DNA of 64,000 nucleotides. Source: Stomoxys calcitrans (Eukaryota > Arthropoda > Insecta > Diptera > Muscidae). The stretch is from assembly GCF_963082655.1 (NCBI RefSeq), contig NC_081552.1, positions 196,490,281-196,554,280 on the forward strand, written 5' to 3'. Below the pieces are notes generated by a model. That model did not search any database. It worked only from the letters and a program-made list of their open reading frames with translations, and was not told where the DNA came from. A program made the position numbers and the translations under genes. This document shows, piece after piece, positions 31,740 to 42,795 of this stretch (position 1 is the first letter of the stretch; every line of letters starts with the position of its first letter).

Positions 31740-32400
31740 GGGAGTTGGCTTAGAATGGGCTCCAAAGACCCAACAGCTGCGGGGGTGGTATCAGGCATGT
31801 TGACTGCTACCGATACCTCGACTGGTGCAGCGGCTGCCCCAGGCTCCACTAGCCGACAGACGACTGGTCAGCAGGGGCTTTTGACGCAGACACCTGGTGC
31901 GAGTCTTAAGGACAAGGCCGAACCTATTCTTTCCGCACATGCCTATAATTTGCCTAAGCCATCGGCCTTCCCCCGCAAACCAACACGCCCCTTAAGAGGT
32001 TGAAATAATAGAAGGAGCATCGCTCTCAGCTTCATTGAGAGGCTTGGTGCGAATGATCCCAAGACTCTTACTAAGAGGGAAAGAGACTCCCTAAATTGGA
32101 TTCGGGAAGTCGCTGCACAGGCTACCCCAAAGACTACACGTCTAGATTCGGAAAGGCTATGGTCACCTGGCATCCCATGCCTAAAATAACTAGGGCGAAC
32201 TATAGTATGATGGGTCCAAGAACATTTACTAATGTCGCTAGGGACAATTTGGTAATGGCAGTTGTCGACAAGGGAAAAGAACAGGTCTGCATACCTAGGA
32301 ATAATTGGAGTGGGTAAGTCAATGGACTGTCATCAGTATACTTCGATGGCCTTGTGGAATTTCCTCGGTCTCCTCCAGTTTGTGACGATGCAAGCTGGTA
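31740..32400 (+). pseudogene. I/LOA-type LINE ORF1 (gag-like) remnant
   Basis: This is broken ORF1 sequence of a LINE whose 3' part lies just downstream. Recognisable pieces in different frames are SAFPRKPTRPLRG (to 32001), SIALSFIERLGANDPKTLTK and RERDSLNWIREVAAQATPKT (about 32015-32135), then RTFTNVARDNLVMAVVDKG (about 32220-32272) and IPRNNWSG. A final piece resembles PP..CDDASWY (about 32370-32400). The NVARDNLVMAVVDKG and downstream CDDAxWY blocks are typical of gag-like proteins of I/LOA-type elements, where a zinc-knuckle domain normally follows. That part is missing: at 32408 the sequence enters a long hairpin and then RNase H. Sequence at 31560-31740 may be the ORF1 start, but I cannot place it. 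Confidence 0.55.
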
Positions 32401-32407
32401 TCGGGGC

Positions 32408-32482
32408 CGATAAAGATCAATTGAGCGTTGATCCCCGAAGGAAATTTTCCTTCGGGGATCAATGCTCAATTGAAATTTATCG
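32408..32482. repeat. 75-bp near-perfect palindrome at LINE deletion junction
   Basis: Two arms of about 37 bp meet with essentially no loop at GAAGGAAATTTTCCTTC. Arm sequence includes CAATTGAGC and TTGATCCCCGAAGGAAA and their complements, with only a few mismatches (AGA/TTT and G/A). It sits exactly between the ORF1-like and RNase H-like parts of the LINE. Confidence 0.9.
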
Positions 32483-33131
32483 TTGTGCAAAAAAAAGCCC
32501 TCGACAGTCGCAGATTCCCTTGTTCTGGGTACCAGGCCACAGAGATGTCCCAGGGAATTGTAAAGCGGACGAGCTTGCGAGACTAGAAACTACCCTACAC
32601 TTTCCAGGGATACTGGAATCTGTGGGTATGCCTCTAGCGACATGTAAGCTAAGTTTTCAGGAACAGGTCCGAAGGACAACGTATGATAGATAGTCACAAA
32701 GAGGGGGATGTAAGCAATCCAAAACTATGTGGCCTAATCTAGACTTTAAGAGGTCTACCGCTTTGCTGTCATTGGCTAGAACAGGCGTCTCAGTCATTGT
32801 GTCAGTAATGACAGGTCACTGTATAATCGGAAAACATGCGGACAGACTAATGGTTGCCAGCTGTAAGGACATCGAAGAAGAAGAAACTGTAGAACACCCT
32901 CTGTGTGTGTGTCCCGTACTAGCAATCAGAAGGAATTCCACTTAGGTTCCCATTTCTTTGAGAATTCTGATTTAGCGGATGTGAACATTCGCAAGTTATT
33001 GGGCTTTTTAAAGCGATCTGGAAGGTTCAACAGTAGGCATCTTCCTTCTTCTGTTCCTGTGTTATCACAATGGACGAAAACGTCTAAGTGAGTCTGATGG
33101 CAGACTGCCACTTAAACCTAACCTAACCTAG
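32483..33131 (+). pseudogene. I/LOA-type LINE: RNase H end, zinc-knuckle tail and 3' UTR
   Basis: The sequence IPLFWVPGHRDVPGNCKADE and LARLET (about 32515-32590) is the last part of the LINE RNase H domain, with the conserved WVPGH and a catalytic Asp in KADELA. It continues GMPLATCKLSFQEQ, a stop near 32691, then IWPNLDFKRSTALLSLARTG (read MWPNL) and VSVMTGHCIIGKHADRL. ASCKDIEEEETVEHPLCVCP (zinc-knuckle; the usual HLLC is HPLC) and a C-terminus VNIRKLLGFLKRSGRF follow in shifted frames. The element ends with TCTAAGTGAGTCTGATGGCA, GACTGCCACTTAAA and three CCTAA units (33116-33130). RT and endonuclease are deleted. The 3' tail is shared with the SINE at 24.0 kb. Confidence 0.8.
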
Positions 33132-33174
33132 TGCCTATTATGGATATTGACGGTATCAAATTTTATTATGATGT

Positions 33175-34538
33175 TATTATACCCTCCACCATAGGATGGG
33201 GGCATACTAACCTAGTCATTTCGCTTCTAACACCTCGAAGTATATATATTCTTGATCGATTCGACATTATGAGTCCATCTTCATATGTACGTCTACCGTC
33301 CGCCGTCCGTCTGTCTGTCAAAATCCCGATATATACCGATCTCCCTATTTGAGTTCTTGAGAACCTGGAAGCCTCAATTTTTGTCCGATTTGGCTGAAAT
33401 CTCGCACATAGTGTTCTGTTGTGACTTCCAATAGCTGTGCTAAGTACGCTCCGAATCGGTCTATAACCTGCTTTAGCTCCCATATAAACCGATCTCCTGA
33501 TTTGAGTTCTTGAGTCCTTGGAAGCCTTCATTTTCATCCCATTTGGCTGAAATTTCGCACAAATTGTTCTTTTATGATTTCCAACAACTGTTCTAGGTAC
33601 GGTCCAAATCGGTCTATAACATGATATATTAGCTTCCATATAAACCGATCCCCCGATTTGACTTCTTGAGCCTTTACAAGCCCCAATTTTTGTCCGATTT
33701 GGCTGAAATTTTGCATGCGGTGTACTGTTATGACATCCAATAACTGTGCCAAGTACGGTCGAAATCGGTCTATAACCTGATATAGCTTCCATATAAACCG
33801 ATCTCCCGATTTGACTTCTTGAGCCCTTACAAGTCGCAATTTTTGCCCAATTTGGCTGAAATCTCGCACATAGTGTTCTGTTGTGACATCCAATAGTTGT
33901 GCTAAGTACGCTCCGAATCGGTCTATAACCTGCTATAGCTCCCATATAAACCGATCCCCCGATTTGACTTCTTGAGCCTTTACAAGCCGCAATTTTTTTG
34001 CATGCGGTGTACTGTTGTGACATCCTATAACTGTGCCAAGTACGCTCCGAATCGGTCTATAACCTGCTATAGCTCCCATATAAACCGATCTCCTGATTTG
34101 ACTTCTTGAGTCCTTGGAAGCCTTCATTTTCATCCGATTTGGCTGAAAATTCGCACATAGTGTTTTTTATGACTTCCAACAACAGTGCCAAGTACGGTCC
34201 AAATCGGTCTGTAACATGATGTAGCTTCCATAGAAACCGAACTCCCGATTTGACTTTATGAACCCCCTACAAGCCGCAATTTTTGTCCGATTTGGTTGAA
34301 ATTTTGCATGCGGTGTTCTGTTTCGATTTTCAACAACTGTGCCAAATGCGCTCTAAATTAGTCTATAAACTGATATTGCTCTCATGGAAATCGGTCTCTC
34401 GATCATCCTTGTTCGGTTCCTAGAAGCTTAAATTTTTGTTGGTTTGACAGAAGTTTGGTATGTAGTACAAAATTATGCCCTTCAACTAAATTTATTTGGT
34501 ATGAATTTTTAGCCGAACCTAGCACGCTTTTGCTTGTT
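33175..34538 (+). mobile_element. HINE element, full length, long type-A array
   Basis: The start TATACCCTCCACCATAGGAT is followed by GGGGGCATACTAACCTAG. Cores GTATATATATTCTTGATCG and GTCCGTCTGTCTGTC are at 33238-33318. At least seven type-A units follow, with CCGATTTGACTTCTTGAGCC recurring about every 153 bp. It ends at GTATGAATTTTTAGCCGAACC and TAGCACGCTTTTGCTTG, where half of the stem-loop is lost. The 285-codon minus-strand frame across it is a by-product of the 153-bp period. Confidence 0.8.
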
Positions 34539-34584
34539 TCAATTGAAATGGCAAATCTTTCAAGTACGACTGTAATTGAAAAAA

Positions 34585-34665
34585 AAAACCATATTCAACG
34601 GTGTGTTGCTTAGCGATACCTCTTGGTAGAGAAGTTTTACTCGGCTGAATACCGCTGAATTTTTT
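34585..34665 (-). mobile_element. SINE fragment (same family as 1.75 kb)
   Basis: CAACGGTGTGTTGCTTAGCG and ATACCTCTTGGTAGAGAAGT match the 3' half of the SINE at 14.9 kb, in the same orientation. Confidence 0.55.
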
Positions 34666-35915
34666 GTGGTGGCCTGCCACTTAATGCTGGATGTAAAAAG
34701 CAACCTAACGATGACCCAATTAGAGCAACTTTTGGAAAAGACCAAACAAATAGCATTCCATTTCTTTTTTCTTTTTTTTTGTTTGGACAAACCTACAGGG
34801 CACTACTCGAATTCTTTGCAATAATGGAAAAGAAAAACTTTATTTAACAGCATAGCCTTCAACAAAACAAGGATGTGAAATATTTTCAAGCAGACAGCCA
34901 CATTTTGCACTATCGCACACAAACGTATATTTTGTTTGTGTGCGATAGGGCCCGCCCTAAGCCCTGGCCTGGTGGCATGGCTGTTCGAGTATCGAGAAAT
35001 TGCAACAATGACCAGGAATTGCAATCAAATAGGACGTAGCATTACAGCATACGTATATGCAGTTGTATTGTGCTATTGCTATCATCTGCAACATTCTTTG
35101 CCTGTGAACAACCATTTCGAACAAAGTGTATGCCTCACCACCACAGTGTTCTCGAGTTGTTTTCATCAAATAGGCAGGATGCAATGCACAAACTACTGCC
35201 TCCCAACCACCTCCCACTCAGTTACATACACACACACACGAAAGTGGCGCACACATAAAGCTTTCAATGTGCACAGCATTGCAGATAGGTCTGTCTGTCG
35301 TCCAGTGCTAGCTACCATGTTGTAATTTTGTTTTTCCTACATTGGGAATATTATTAAAGGAATTGTTTTACAATTGTTTTTTTTTTTTTCTTCTTTTTTG
35401 TTTTGTTTGCATTGAATGTGCAAAACAAAGTAAAACTTTCGATTTCCATTCAATCCACATTAAATGTCTGTCCGTCTGTCTGTCTGTCTATCTGTTGGAA
35501 AATAAGGCCAATGTGTTTGCTTGTAAAAGGAGATTACTGTACCAAATACAAAAAACGTTAAGAGGAAAAAGTTTGTCTGACATTTTTCCATGTGAAATTG
35601 AATTTTTGCAATTCCTAACTATTTTACCTAGAAAAAGTCATGCAAGTTTATCATAAAAGCATTTCATATATGAATATATAATGAAACTAATTGGAATTGT
35701 TTGAATTTTTTTTTGCAACAATTTTAAGGGTTAACTATAGAGCAAGGAAGCAAAATTGGTTATCGATAAACTCAATAAACTCAAACGGAGTTAAAAAAAG
35801 TTTTGCAGTAAAAGAGTAAAAATATTTTTAAAATTTCACAAATTGTTTTAGCTATGAGAGTGAATACAGCTTGAAACACACAAATCAGTAGGAACATGCT
35901 CAGAAACAAAAAAAA
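34666..35915. other. No gene seen; AT-rich spacer
   Basis: This contains a perfect hairpin with 15-bp arms at 34910-34948 (CTATCGCACACAAAC and its complement, 9-nt loop). A GTCCGTCTGTCTGTCTGTC run is at 35470-35488. No coding family is recognised. Confidence 0.5.
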
Positions 35916-35916
35916 C

Positions 35917-37559
35917 AGTAAGGCAAGGCTAAAGTCGGGCAGAACCGACTATATAATACGCTAGACTTACCCTACAATTATAAATTCGGGCAATAGATAC
36001 ATGTTTATGAGAGCTATATCTTAATGTGAACCGACTTTTTTCGAGCAGATCGTTCGAAAATTGAAGTAACTACGGTCATTTAAGTGCAAATCGGGCGATA
36101 CATATATATGGGAGCTATATCCAAATCTGAACCGATTTTGATGAAATCTTGCGGAAGGGTTGAGATCAGTAACAAAACAACCTACGCCAAATTTTGTGCA
36201 GATCGGTTGAAAATTGTAGTAACTACGGCCATTTAAGTGCAAATCAGGCGATATATATATATATGGGAGCTATATCCAAATCTGAACCGATTTTAATTAA
36301 ATCCTACAGATATGTTAGCATCAGTAACAAAACATTCCGTGCCAAATTTTGTGCAGATTGGTTGTAAATTATAGAAACTACGGCTATTTAAGTGCAAATC
36401 GGGCGATGTATATATATGGTAGCTATATCCAAATCTGAACCGATTTTGATAAAATCTGGCAGATATATTAAGATCAGTAACAAAACGATCCTTTCCAAAT
36501 TTTGTGCAGCTCGGTTGAAAATTGTAGTATCTACGGCCATTTAAGTGCAAATCGGGCGATACATTTATATGGGAGCTATATTCAAATCTGAACCGATTTT
36601 GATAAAATCTGGCAGATATGTTAAGAACAGTAACAAAACGATCCTTTCCAAATTTTGTGCAGCTCGGTTGAAAATTGTAGTATTTAAGTTTAAATCGGGC
36701 GATACATTTATATGGGAGCTATATTCAAATCTGAACCGATTTTGATTAAATCTTGCAGATATGTTAAAATTAGTAACAAAACAATCCGTATCAAATTTTG
36801 TGCACATCGGTTGAAAATTGTAGTAACTACGGCTATTTAAGTGCAAATCGGGCGATGTATATATTGGGTTGCCCAAAAAGTAATTGCGGATTTTTTAAAA
36901 GAAAGTAAATGCATTTTTAATAAAACTTAGAATGAACTTTAATCAAATATACTTTTTTACACTTTTTTTCTAAAGCAAGCTAAAAGTAACAGCTGATAAC
37001 TGACGGAAAAAAGAATGCAATTACAGAGTCACAAGCTGTAAAAAAAATGTCAACGCCGACTATATGAAAAATCCGCAATTACTTTTTGGGCAACCCAATA
37101 TATGGAAGCTATATCCAAATCTGAACCGATTTTGATAAAATCTATGTTAACATCAGTAACAAAATAATTCGTGCAAAATCGTATGCAAATCGGTTGAGAA
37201 TTATAGATGCTACGGCCATTTAAGTGGAAATCGTGCAATACATATATATGGGAGCTATATCCCAATCTGAACCGATTTTTTTCAAAATCAACAGAGATCT
37301 TCCTTCAGTCAAAATAGTGACATGTGCGAAATTTCGTGACGATTGGACAACAAATACGTTCTGTACCTTGATTACAAGAATATATGGACTCACAGACGGA
37401 CAGGCGGGCATGGCTAAATCGAATCAGAAAGTGATTCTGAATCGATCTGCATTCTTATCAATGGGTCTAGCTCTTCTCCTTTTTAGCGTTGCAAAAAAAA
37501 AAAAAAATGCACAAATTTATCATACCCTGTACCACAGTGGTGGTGTAGGGTACAAAAAC
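35917..37559 (-). mobile_element. HINE-like element, type-D, full length, with nested MITE
   Basis: The stem-loop end is GGCAAGGCTAAAGTCGGGC, AGAACCGACTATATAATACG, in which AGTCGG pairs with CCGACT. About seven units of GTGCAAATCGGGCGATACAT, ATATCCAAATCTGAACCGAT follow, with steps of 153-155 bp. The core is CACAGACGGACAGGCGGGCA (37390-37409). The 5' side ends CATACCCTGTACCACAGTGG and TGGTGTAGGGTACAAAAAC. A mariner MITE sits at 36864-37098. Confidence 0.75.
36864..37098. mobile_element. mariner-derived MITE, copy 1
   Basis: This 235-bp element has inverted ends TTGGGTTGCCCAAAAAGTAA / complement, each reading on into TTGCGGATTTTT. It is flanked by TA (36862-36863 and 37099-37100), the mariner target duplication. 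There is no coding capacity. It interrupts a type-D unit at the TATATA before GGAGCTATATCC, so the uninterrupted site can be read in neighbouring units. Confidence 0.92.
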
Positions 37560-37635
37560 TACAAAAACTCTCTTTATACCCACCTCCATAGAATGCGCGT
37601 AAACTAATCTACACTCTAACAAATTTGTTATTCAA

Positions 37636-37730
37636 AACAACAAAAATGTTTGCCAAAACAGCAGTTTTATTTACCGCTGTTTTAGCAAACATAGGGCTGC
37701 TGTGTTAGCCAACTTTTCTGACTGCTATCT
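37636..37730. repeat. AGCAAACA/TGTTTGCT palindromic short repeat, second block
   Basis: CAAAAATGTTTGCCAAAACA, GCAGTTTTATTTACCGCTGT and TTTTAGCAAACATAGGGC show the same dyad-rich pattern as 5362-5450. Confidence 0.55.
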
Positions 37731-37878
37731 CAACTAACAAAATCTGTTGGAAGAGATGATTTTAATTTGTGGAATATTACTGTAAAGAATATGTGGCTGA
37801 GCTAGCTCGCATTTTTTGTTATTGTTCTACTAATGTGCACATGACTGGCATGGCCTTTTGTATCTGAATTTAAAGAAA

Positions 37879-39720
37879 CAAGTAAAATCGTGCTAAGTTC
37901 GGCTGGGCTGAATCTTATATACCCTCCATCATGGATCGCATTTGGATCAAGTTCTTTACCCGGTGTATCTTTTTATGCTATTGGAGCTACATCAAGTTAT
38001 GGTCCGATGCTTAAGTCCGACCTTAATCAAATGAATGTTGGAGACTATAGCAGAAGTCATTTTGTAAAATTTCAGCCAAAAGTAATAAGAATTGCGCCCT
38101 TTAGGGGCTGAGGAAGCAAAAAAAGGAGATCGGTTTAAAGGGGAGCTGTATTAGGCTATAAACCGATTCAGACCATATTCGACACGTATGTTGAAGGTCA
38201 TGGGAGAAGCCGTTGTACAAAATTTCATCCAAATCACATAATAATTGGGCCCTATAGAGGCTCAAGAAGTCAAGATCCCAGATCGGTTTATATGGCAGCT
38301 ATATCAGGTTATGGATCGTTTTGATCCATACTTAGCACAGTCAGATGATAATTACGCCTTCTAGAGGCTCAAAAAGTCGTTCAAAATTTCAGCCAAATCG
38401 TATAGGAATTGCGCCCTCTAGAGGCTCAAGAAGTCAAGATCCCAGATCTGTTTATATTGCAGCTATATGAGGTTATGGATCGATTTGATCCATACTCAGC
38501 ACAGTTGTTTAAAGTCATAACAAAACACCTCATGCAAAATTTCAGCTAAATCGGATGATAATTACGCCTTCTAGAGGCTCAAAAGTCAAGATCCCAGATC
38601 AGTTTATATTGCAGCTTTCTCAGGTTATGGACCGATTTCAACCATACTTAGCACAATTGTTGGAAGTCACGACAAAACACGTCGTTCAAAATTTCAGCCA
38701 AATCGGAAATGAATTGCGCCCTCTAGAGGCTCAAGAAGTCAAGACCCCAGATCGGTTTTTATGGCAGCTATATCATGTTATGGACCGATTTCAACCATAC
38801 TTAGCACAGTTGTTGGAAGTCACGACGAAACACGTCGTGCAAAATTTCAGCCAAATCGGATAGGAATTGCGCCCTCTAGAGGCTAAAGAAGTCGAGACCC
38901 AAGATCGGTTTATATGGCAGCTATATCAGGTTATGGACCGATTTGAACCATACTTATCACAGTTGTTGGAAGTCACGACGAAACACGTTGTGCAAAATTT
39001 CAGCCAAATGGGATAGGAATTGCTCCCCGTAGAGGCTCAAGAAGTCAAGATCCAAGATCGGTTTATAAGGCAGCTATATCAAAATAGGGAATTGCGCCCT
39101 CTAGAGGCTCAAGAAGTCAAGACCCCAGATCGGTTTTTATGGCAGCTATATCAGGTTATGGACCGATTTCAACCATACTTAGCACAGTTGTTGGAAGTCA
39201 CGACGAAACACGTCGTGCAAAATTTCAGCCAAATCGGATAGGAATTGCGCCCTCTAGAGGCTAAAGAAGTCAAGACCCAAGATCGGTTTATATGGCAGCT
39301 ATATCAGGTTATGGACCGATTTCAACCATACTTAGCACAATTGTTGGAAGTTATAACAAAACATGTCGCGCAAAATTCCAGCCAAATCGGATAAGAATTG
39401 CACCCTCTAGTGGCTCAAGTCAAGATCGGTTTGTATGACAGCTATATCAAAACATGTACCGATATAGCCTATTTACAATCCCTACTCACCTACATCTATA
39501 AGAAGTATTTGTGCAAAATTTCAAGCTGCTAGCTTCACTCCTTCGAAACTTAGCGTGCTTTCGACAGACAGACTGACGGACGGACATGGCTGATCAACAT
39601 AAAATGTCATGACGATCAAAAATATATATAATTTATGGGGTCTGAGACGAATATTTCGAGGAGTTACAAACAGAATGTCGAAATACGTATACCCCCATCC
39701 TATGGTGGAGGGTATAAAAA
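37879..39720 (-). mobile_element. HINE element, full length, type-A core
   Basis: Its stem-loop end is CAAGTAAAATCGTGCTAAG with TTCGGCTGGGCTGAA. Ten or so units in the GCGCCCTCTAGAGGCTCAAG variant include one step of about 153 bp between 38750 and 38903. The tail is GACAGACAGACTGACGGACG (39562-39581), a core ATCAAAAATATATATAAT, and CCCCCATCCTATGGTGGAGG with GTATAAAAA to 39720. It is the longest type-A copy here, and neighbouring units are very similar, suggesting recent local expansion. Confidence 0.82.
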
Positions 39721-39737
39721 GGTTATGGAAGGTATAC

Positions 39738-40775
39738 ATTCTGTGGTGATGGGGGATGGGGGTATACTAATCAAGTCATTCCATTTGTACCACCTTGAAA
39801 TATTCATCTAAGACCCCTATATTCTTGATCGTCTCGACGTTCTGAGTTGATTGTGCGTCCGTCCGTCTGTTGAAATCACAATAACGGTCGAACGCGTAAA
39901 GCTAGCCGCCTGCATTTTTGCACAGATACTTACGATTAATGTAGGTCGTTGGGAATTGAAACTGGGCCATATAGGTTCACATTTAGATATAGCACCCATA
40001 TAAACCGATCTCCCGATTTGACTTTTGAGCCCTTGCAAGCTGCTATTTTTGTTCGATTTGGCCAAAAGTTTGCATGTAGTATTCTGTTATGACTTCCAAC
40101 AACTATGCCAAGTACGGTCCAACTCGGTCAACAACCTGATATAGCTCCCATATTAACCGATCTTCCGATTTGACTTCTTGAATCCTTACAAGCCCCAAAT
40201 TTTTTCCGATTTGGCTGAATTTTTGCATGCGGTCTTCTATTACGACTTCCAACAATTCCAAATTTGACTTCCTGAGCCCTTCCAAGCCGCAATTATTGTT
40301 CGATTTGGCTGAAATTTTGTGTGCGCTCTTCTCATAGGTGTAGGTCGGTTGGGATTGTAAATGGGCCATATCGGTCCATGTTTTGATATAGCTGCTTTAT
40401 AAACCGATCTTGGATCTTGACTTCTTGAGCCACTAGAGGGTGCAATTCTTATCCGATTTGGCTGAAATTTTGCACGACATGTTTTGTTATGATTTTCAAC
40501 AACCGTGCTAAGTATGATTAAAATCGGTTCATAACCTATGATCGCTGTCATATAAACCGATCTGTGGTCTTGACTTCTTGAGCCTCTAGAGGGCGAAATT
40601 ATTATCCGATTTGGCTGAAATTTTGCATGAGGTGTTTTGTTATGATTTCCAACAACTGTGCCAAGTACGGTCCAAATCGGTATAGAGCCTGATATAGCTC
40701 TGATATAAACTGGTCTGCCTATTTGACATGTTGAGCCCTTACACACGGCATGATCCTTCCAATTGTCACACAATT
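39738..40775 (+). mobile_element. HINE element, type-A core, 3' truncated
   Basis: It lies tail to tail with the preceding copy. GATGGGGGTATACTAATCAA is near the start, then ATTCTTGATCGTCTCGACG and GTCCGTCCGTCTGTTG (39828-39873). Six units mix the two type-A variants. It breaks off near 40775 without a stem-loop. 40776-41050 shows nothing recognisable. Confidence 0.75.
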
Positions 40776-41051
40776 TTATAATAATCAGTATATTTTCTGT
40801 TGGGTTAATTAGTTGGTTATTAAAAGAAAAGCAAAAAACAAACCTTGGTACGTTTTGGAGAAATTCAATAATCCTTACCTGAAAGCAGAGAAAAAAGAAA
40901 GTTAAAAGAGAAAAATAGAATTAAAAGAAAATCAAAGTAGGATATACGAATTAACTAAGAGTAATGAAAGAAAATACAAGATAAGGGTAAACACTTTTCG
41001 TTTACACCAAATATAGCTATTTCGAGCGATTATTGCTAAAGATTCAGAGAG

Positions 41052-42795
41052 CAAGTAACAAGACGTTAAGTTCGGCCGGGCCGAACTTTGGATACCCACC
41101 ACCTCGGGTATATATGTAAACCACCTTACGTCATAATCCGGTAAAAAATGCATAATTTATGCCCCCATAGCAGCATTATCGAAATATGGGCCGATTTGGA
41201 CCAAATACTCATAAGTACAAGTCATTGTTCAATTGTGTCTAATTGTATCTAAAAATAAACCGATCTGAACCATATACGACACGGACGTCGAAAAACCTAA
41301 CACAACTCACTGCCCAAAATTTCGGCGAAATCGGACAAAAAATGCGCCTTTTATGGGTCCAAAACCTTATATCGAGAGATCGGTCTATATGGCAGCTATA
41401 TGCAAATCTGAACCGATCTGTGCCATATTGAAGAAAGATGTCGAAGGGCCTAACACAACTCATTGTCCTAAATTTCGGCGAAATCGGACAATAAATGCGC
41501 CCTTTATGGACCCCAACAGTTTAAATCGAGAGATCGGTCTATATGGCAGCTATATGCAAATCTGAACCGATCTGAGACAAACTTAAGAAAGATGTCGGCG
41601 AAATCGGACAATAAATGCGCCCTTTATGGGCCCCAACAGTTTAAATCGAGAGATCGGTCTATATGGCAGCTATATGCAGATCTGAACCGATCTGAGACAA
41701 ACTGAAGAAAGATGTCGAAGGGCCTAACACAACTCATTGTTCTAAATTTCGGCGAAATCGGACAATAAATGCGCCCTTTATAGGCCCTACATTTTTTTAA
41801 ATCGAGAGATCGGAGCTATATCCAAATCTAAACCGATCTGGGTCATATTGCATAAACATGTCGAGGGGCTTGACTTTACAAACTGCCCCAAATTTCGACG
41901 ACATCGGACAATAAATGCGCTTTACAGGTCCAAAACCTTAAATCGAGAGATCGGTCTATATGGCAGCTATATTCAAATCTGGACCGATCTGGACAAAATT
42001 AAAGAAGGACGTCGAAGGGCCAAGCACATCTCACTGGCCCAACATTTTAAATCAATCGAGAGATCGGTCTATATGGCAGCTATATCCAAATCTAGATCGA
42101 TCTGGGTCATATTGCATAAACAAGTCGAGGGGCTTGATTTAACTAACTGCGCCAAATTTCGACGACATCGGATTATAAATGCTTTTTTTACGGGTCCAAA
42201 ACCGTAAATCGAGAGATCGGTCTATATGGCAGCTATATTCGAATCTGGACCGATCTGGACAAAATTAAAGAAGGACGTCGAAGGGCCAAGCACATCTCAC
42301 TGTCCCAAATTTCGGCAACATCGGACAATAAATGCGCCCTTTTGGGGCCCAAAACCTTAAATCGAGAGATCGGTGTTTATGGCAGCTATATCCAAACTTG
42401 AACCGATCTGGTCCAAATTGAGGAAGGATATCGTAAGGCCTATCACAACTCACTGTCCCAAATTTCAACAAAATCGGATAATAAATGCGGCTTTTATGGG
42501 TCTAAGACCCTAAATCGGCGGATCGGTCTAACTGGGGGCTATATCAAGATATAGTCCGATATAGCCCATCATCGAACTTAACCTGCTTAAGGACAAACAA
42601 AAGAATCTGTGCAAAGTTTCAGCACAATATCTCTATTTTTAAAGACTGTAGCGTGATTTCAACAGACAGACGGACGGACATGGCTAGATCGTCTTAGATT
42701 TTTACGCTGATCAAGAATATCTATACTCTATGGGGTCGGAAATGGATATTTCGATGTGTTGCAAACGGAATGACAAAATGAATATACCCCCAATG
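41052..42795 (-). mobile_element. HINE element, type-B core, near full length
   Basis: The stem-loop GTTCGGCCGGGCCGAAC (about 41069-41085) and ATACCCACCACCTCGGG open it. About nine type-B units follow, including a recent duplication of about 120 bp (41479-41596 versus 41597-41714). The tail is ACAGACAGACGGACGGACAT (42661-42680), core GATCAAGAATATCTATACTC, and GAATATACCCCCAATGTGG, where RTE sequence begins. Confidence 0.8.

Noticed and set aside
33113..33131. Telomeric repeat (CCTAA)n
   Set aside because: Only three units, located precisely at a LINE 3' end.
33166..34023. Open frame of 285 codons on the minus strand with repeated YRPIRSVLGTVIGCHN-like units
   Set aside because: It lies wholly in a HINE tandem array. 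The 153-bp unit is exactly 51 codons, so any open frame repeats itself. Similar frames occur on both strands of other arrays, with no conserved start or family.
38555..39360. CRISPR-like regular repeats
   Set aside because: Units are about 153 bp and tandem with no unique spacers, in an animal genome.
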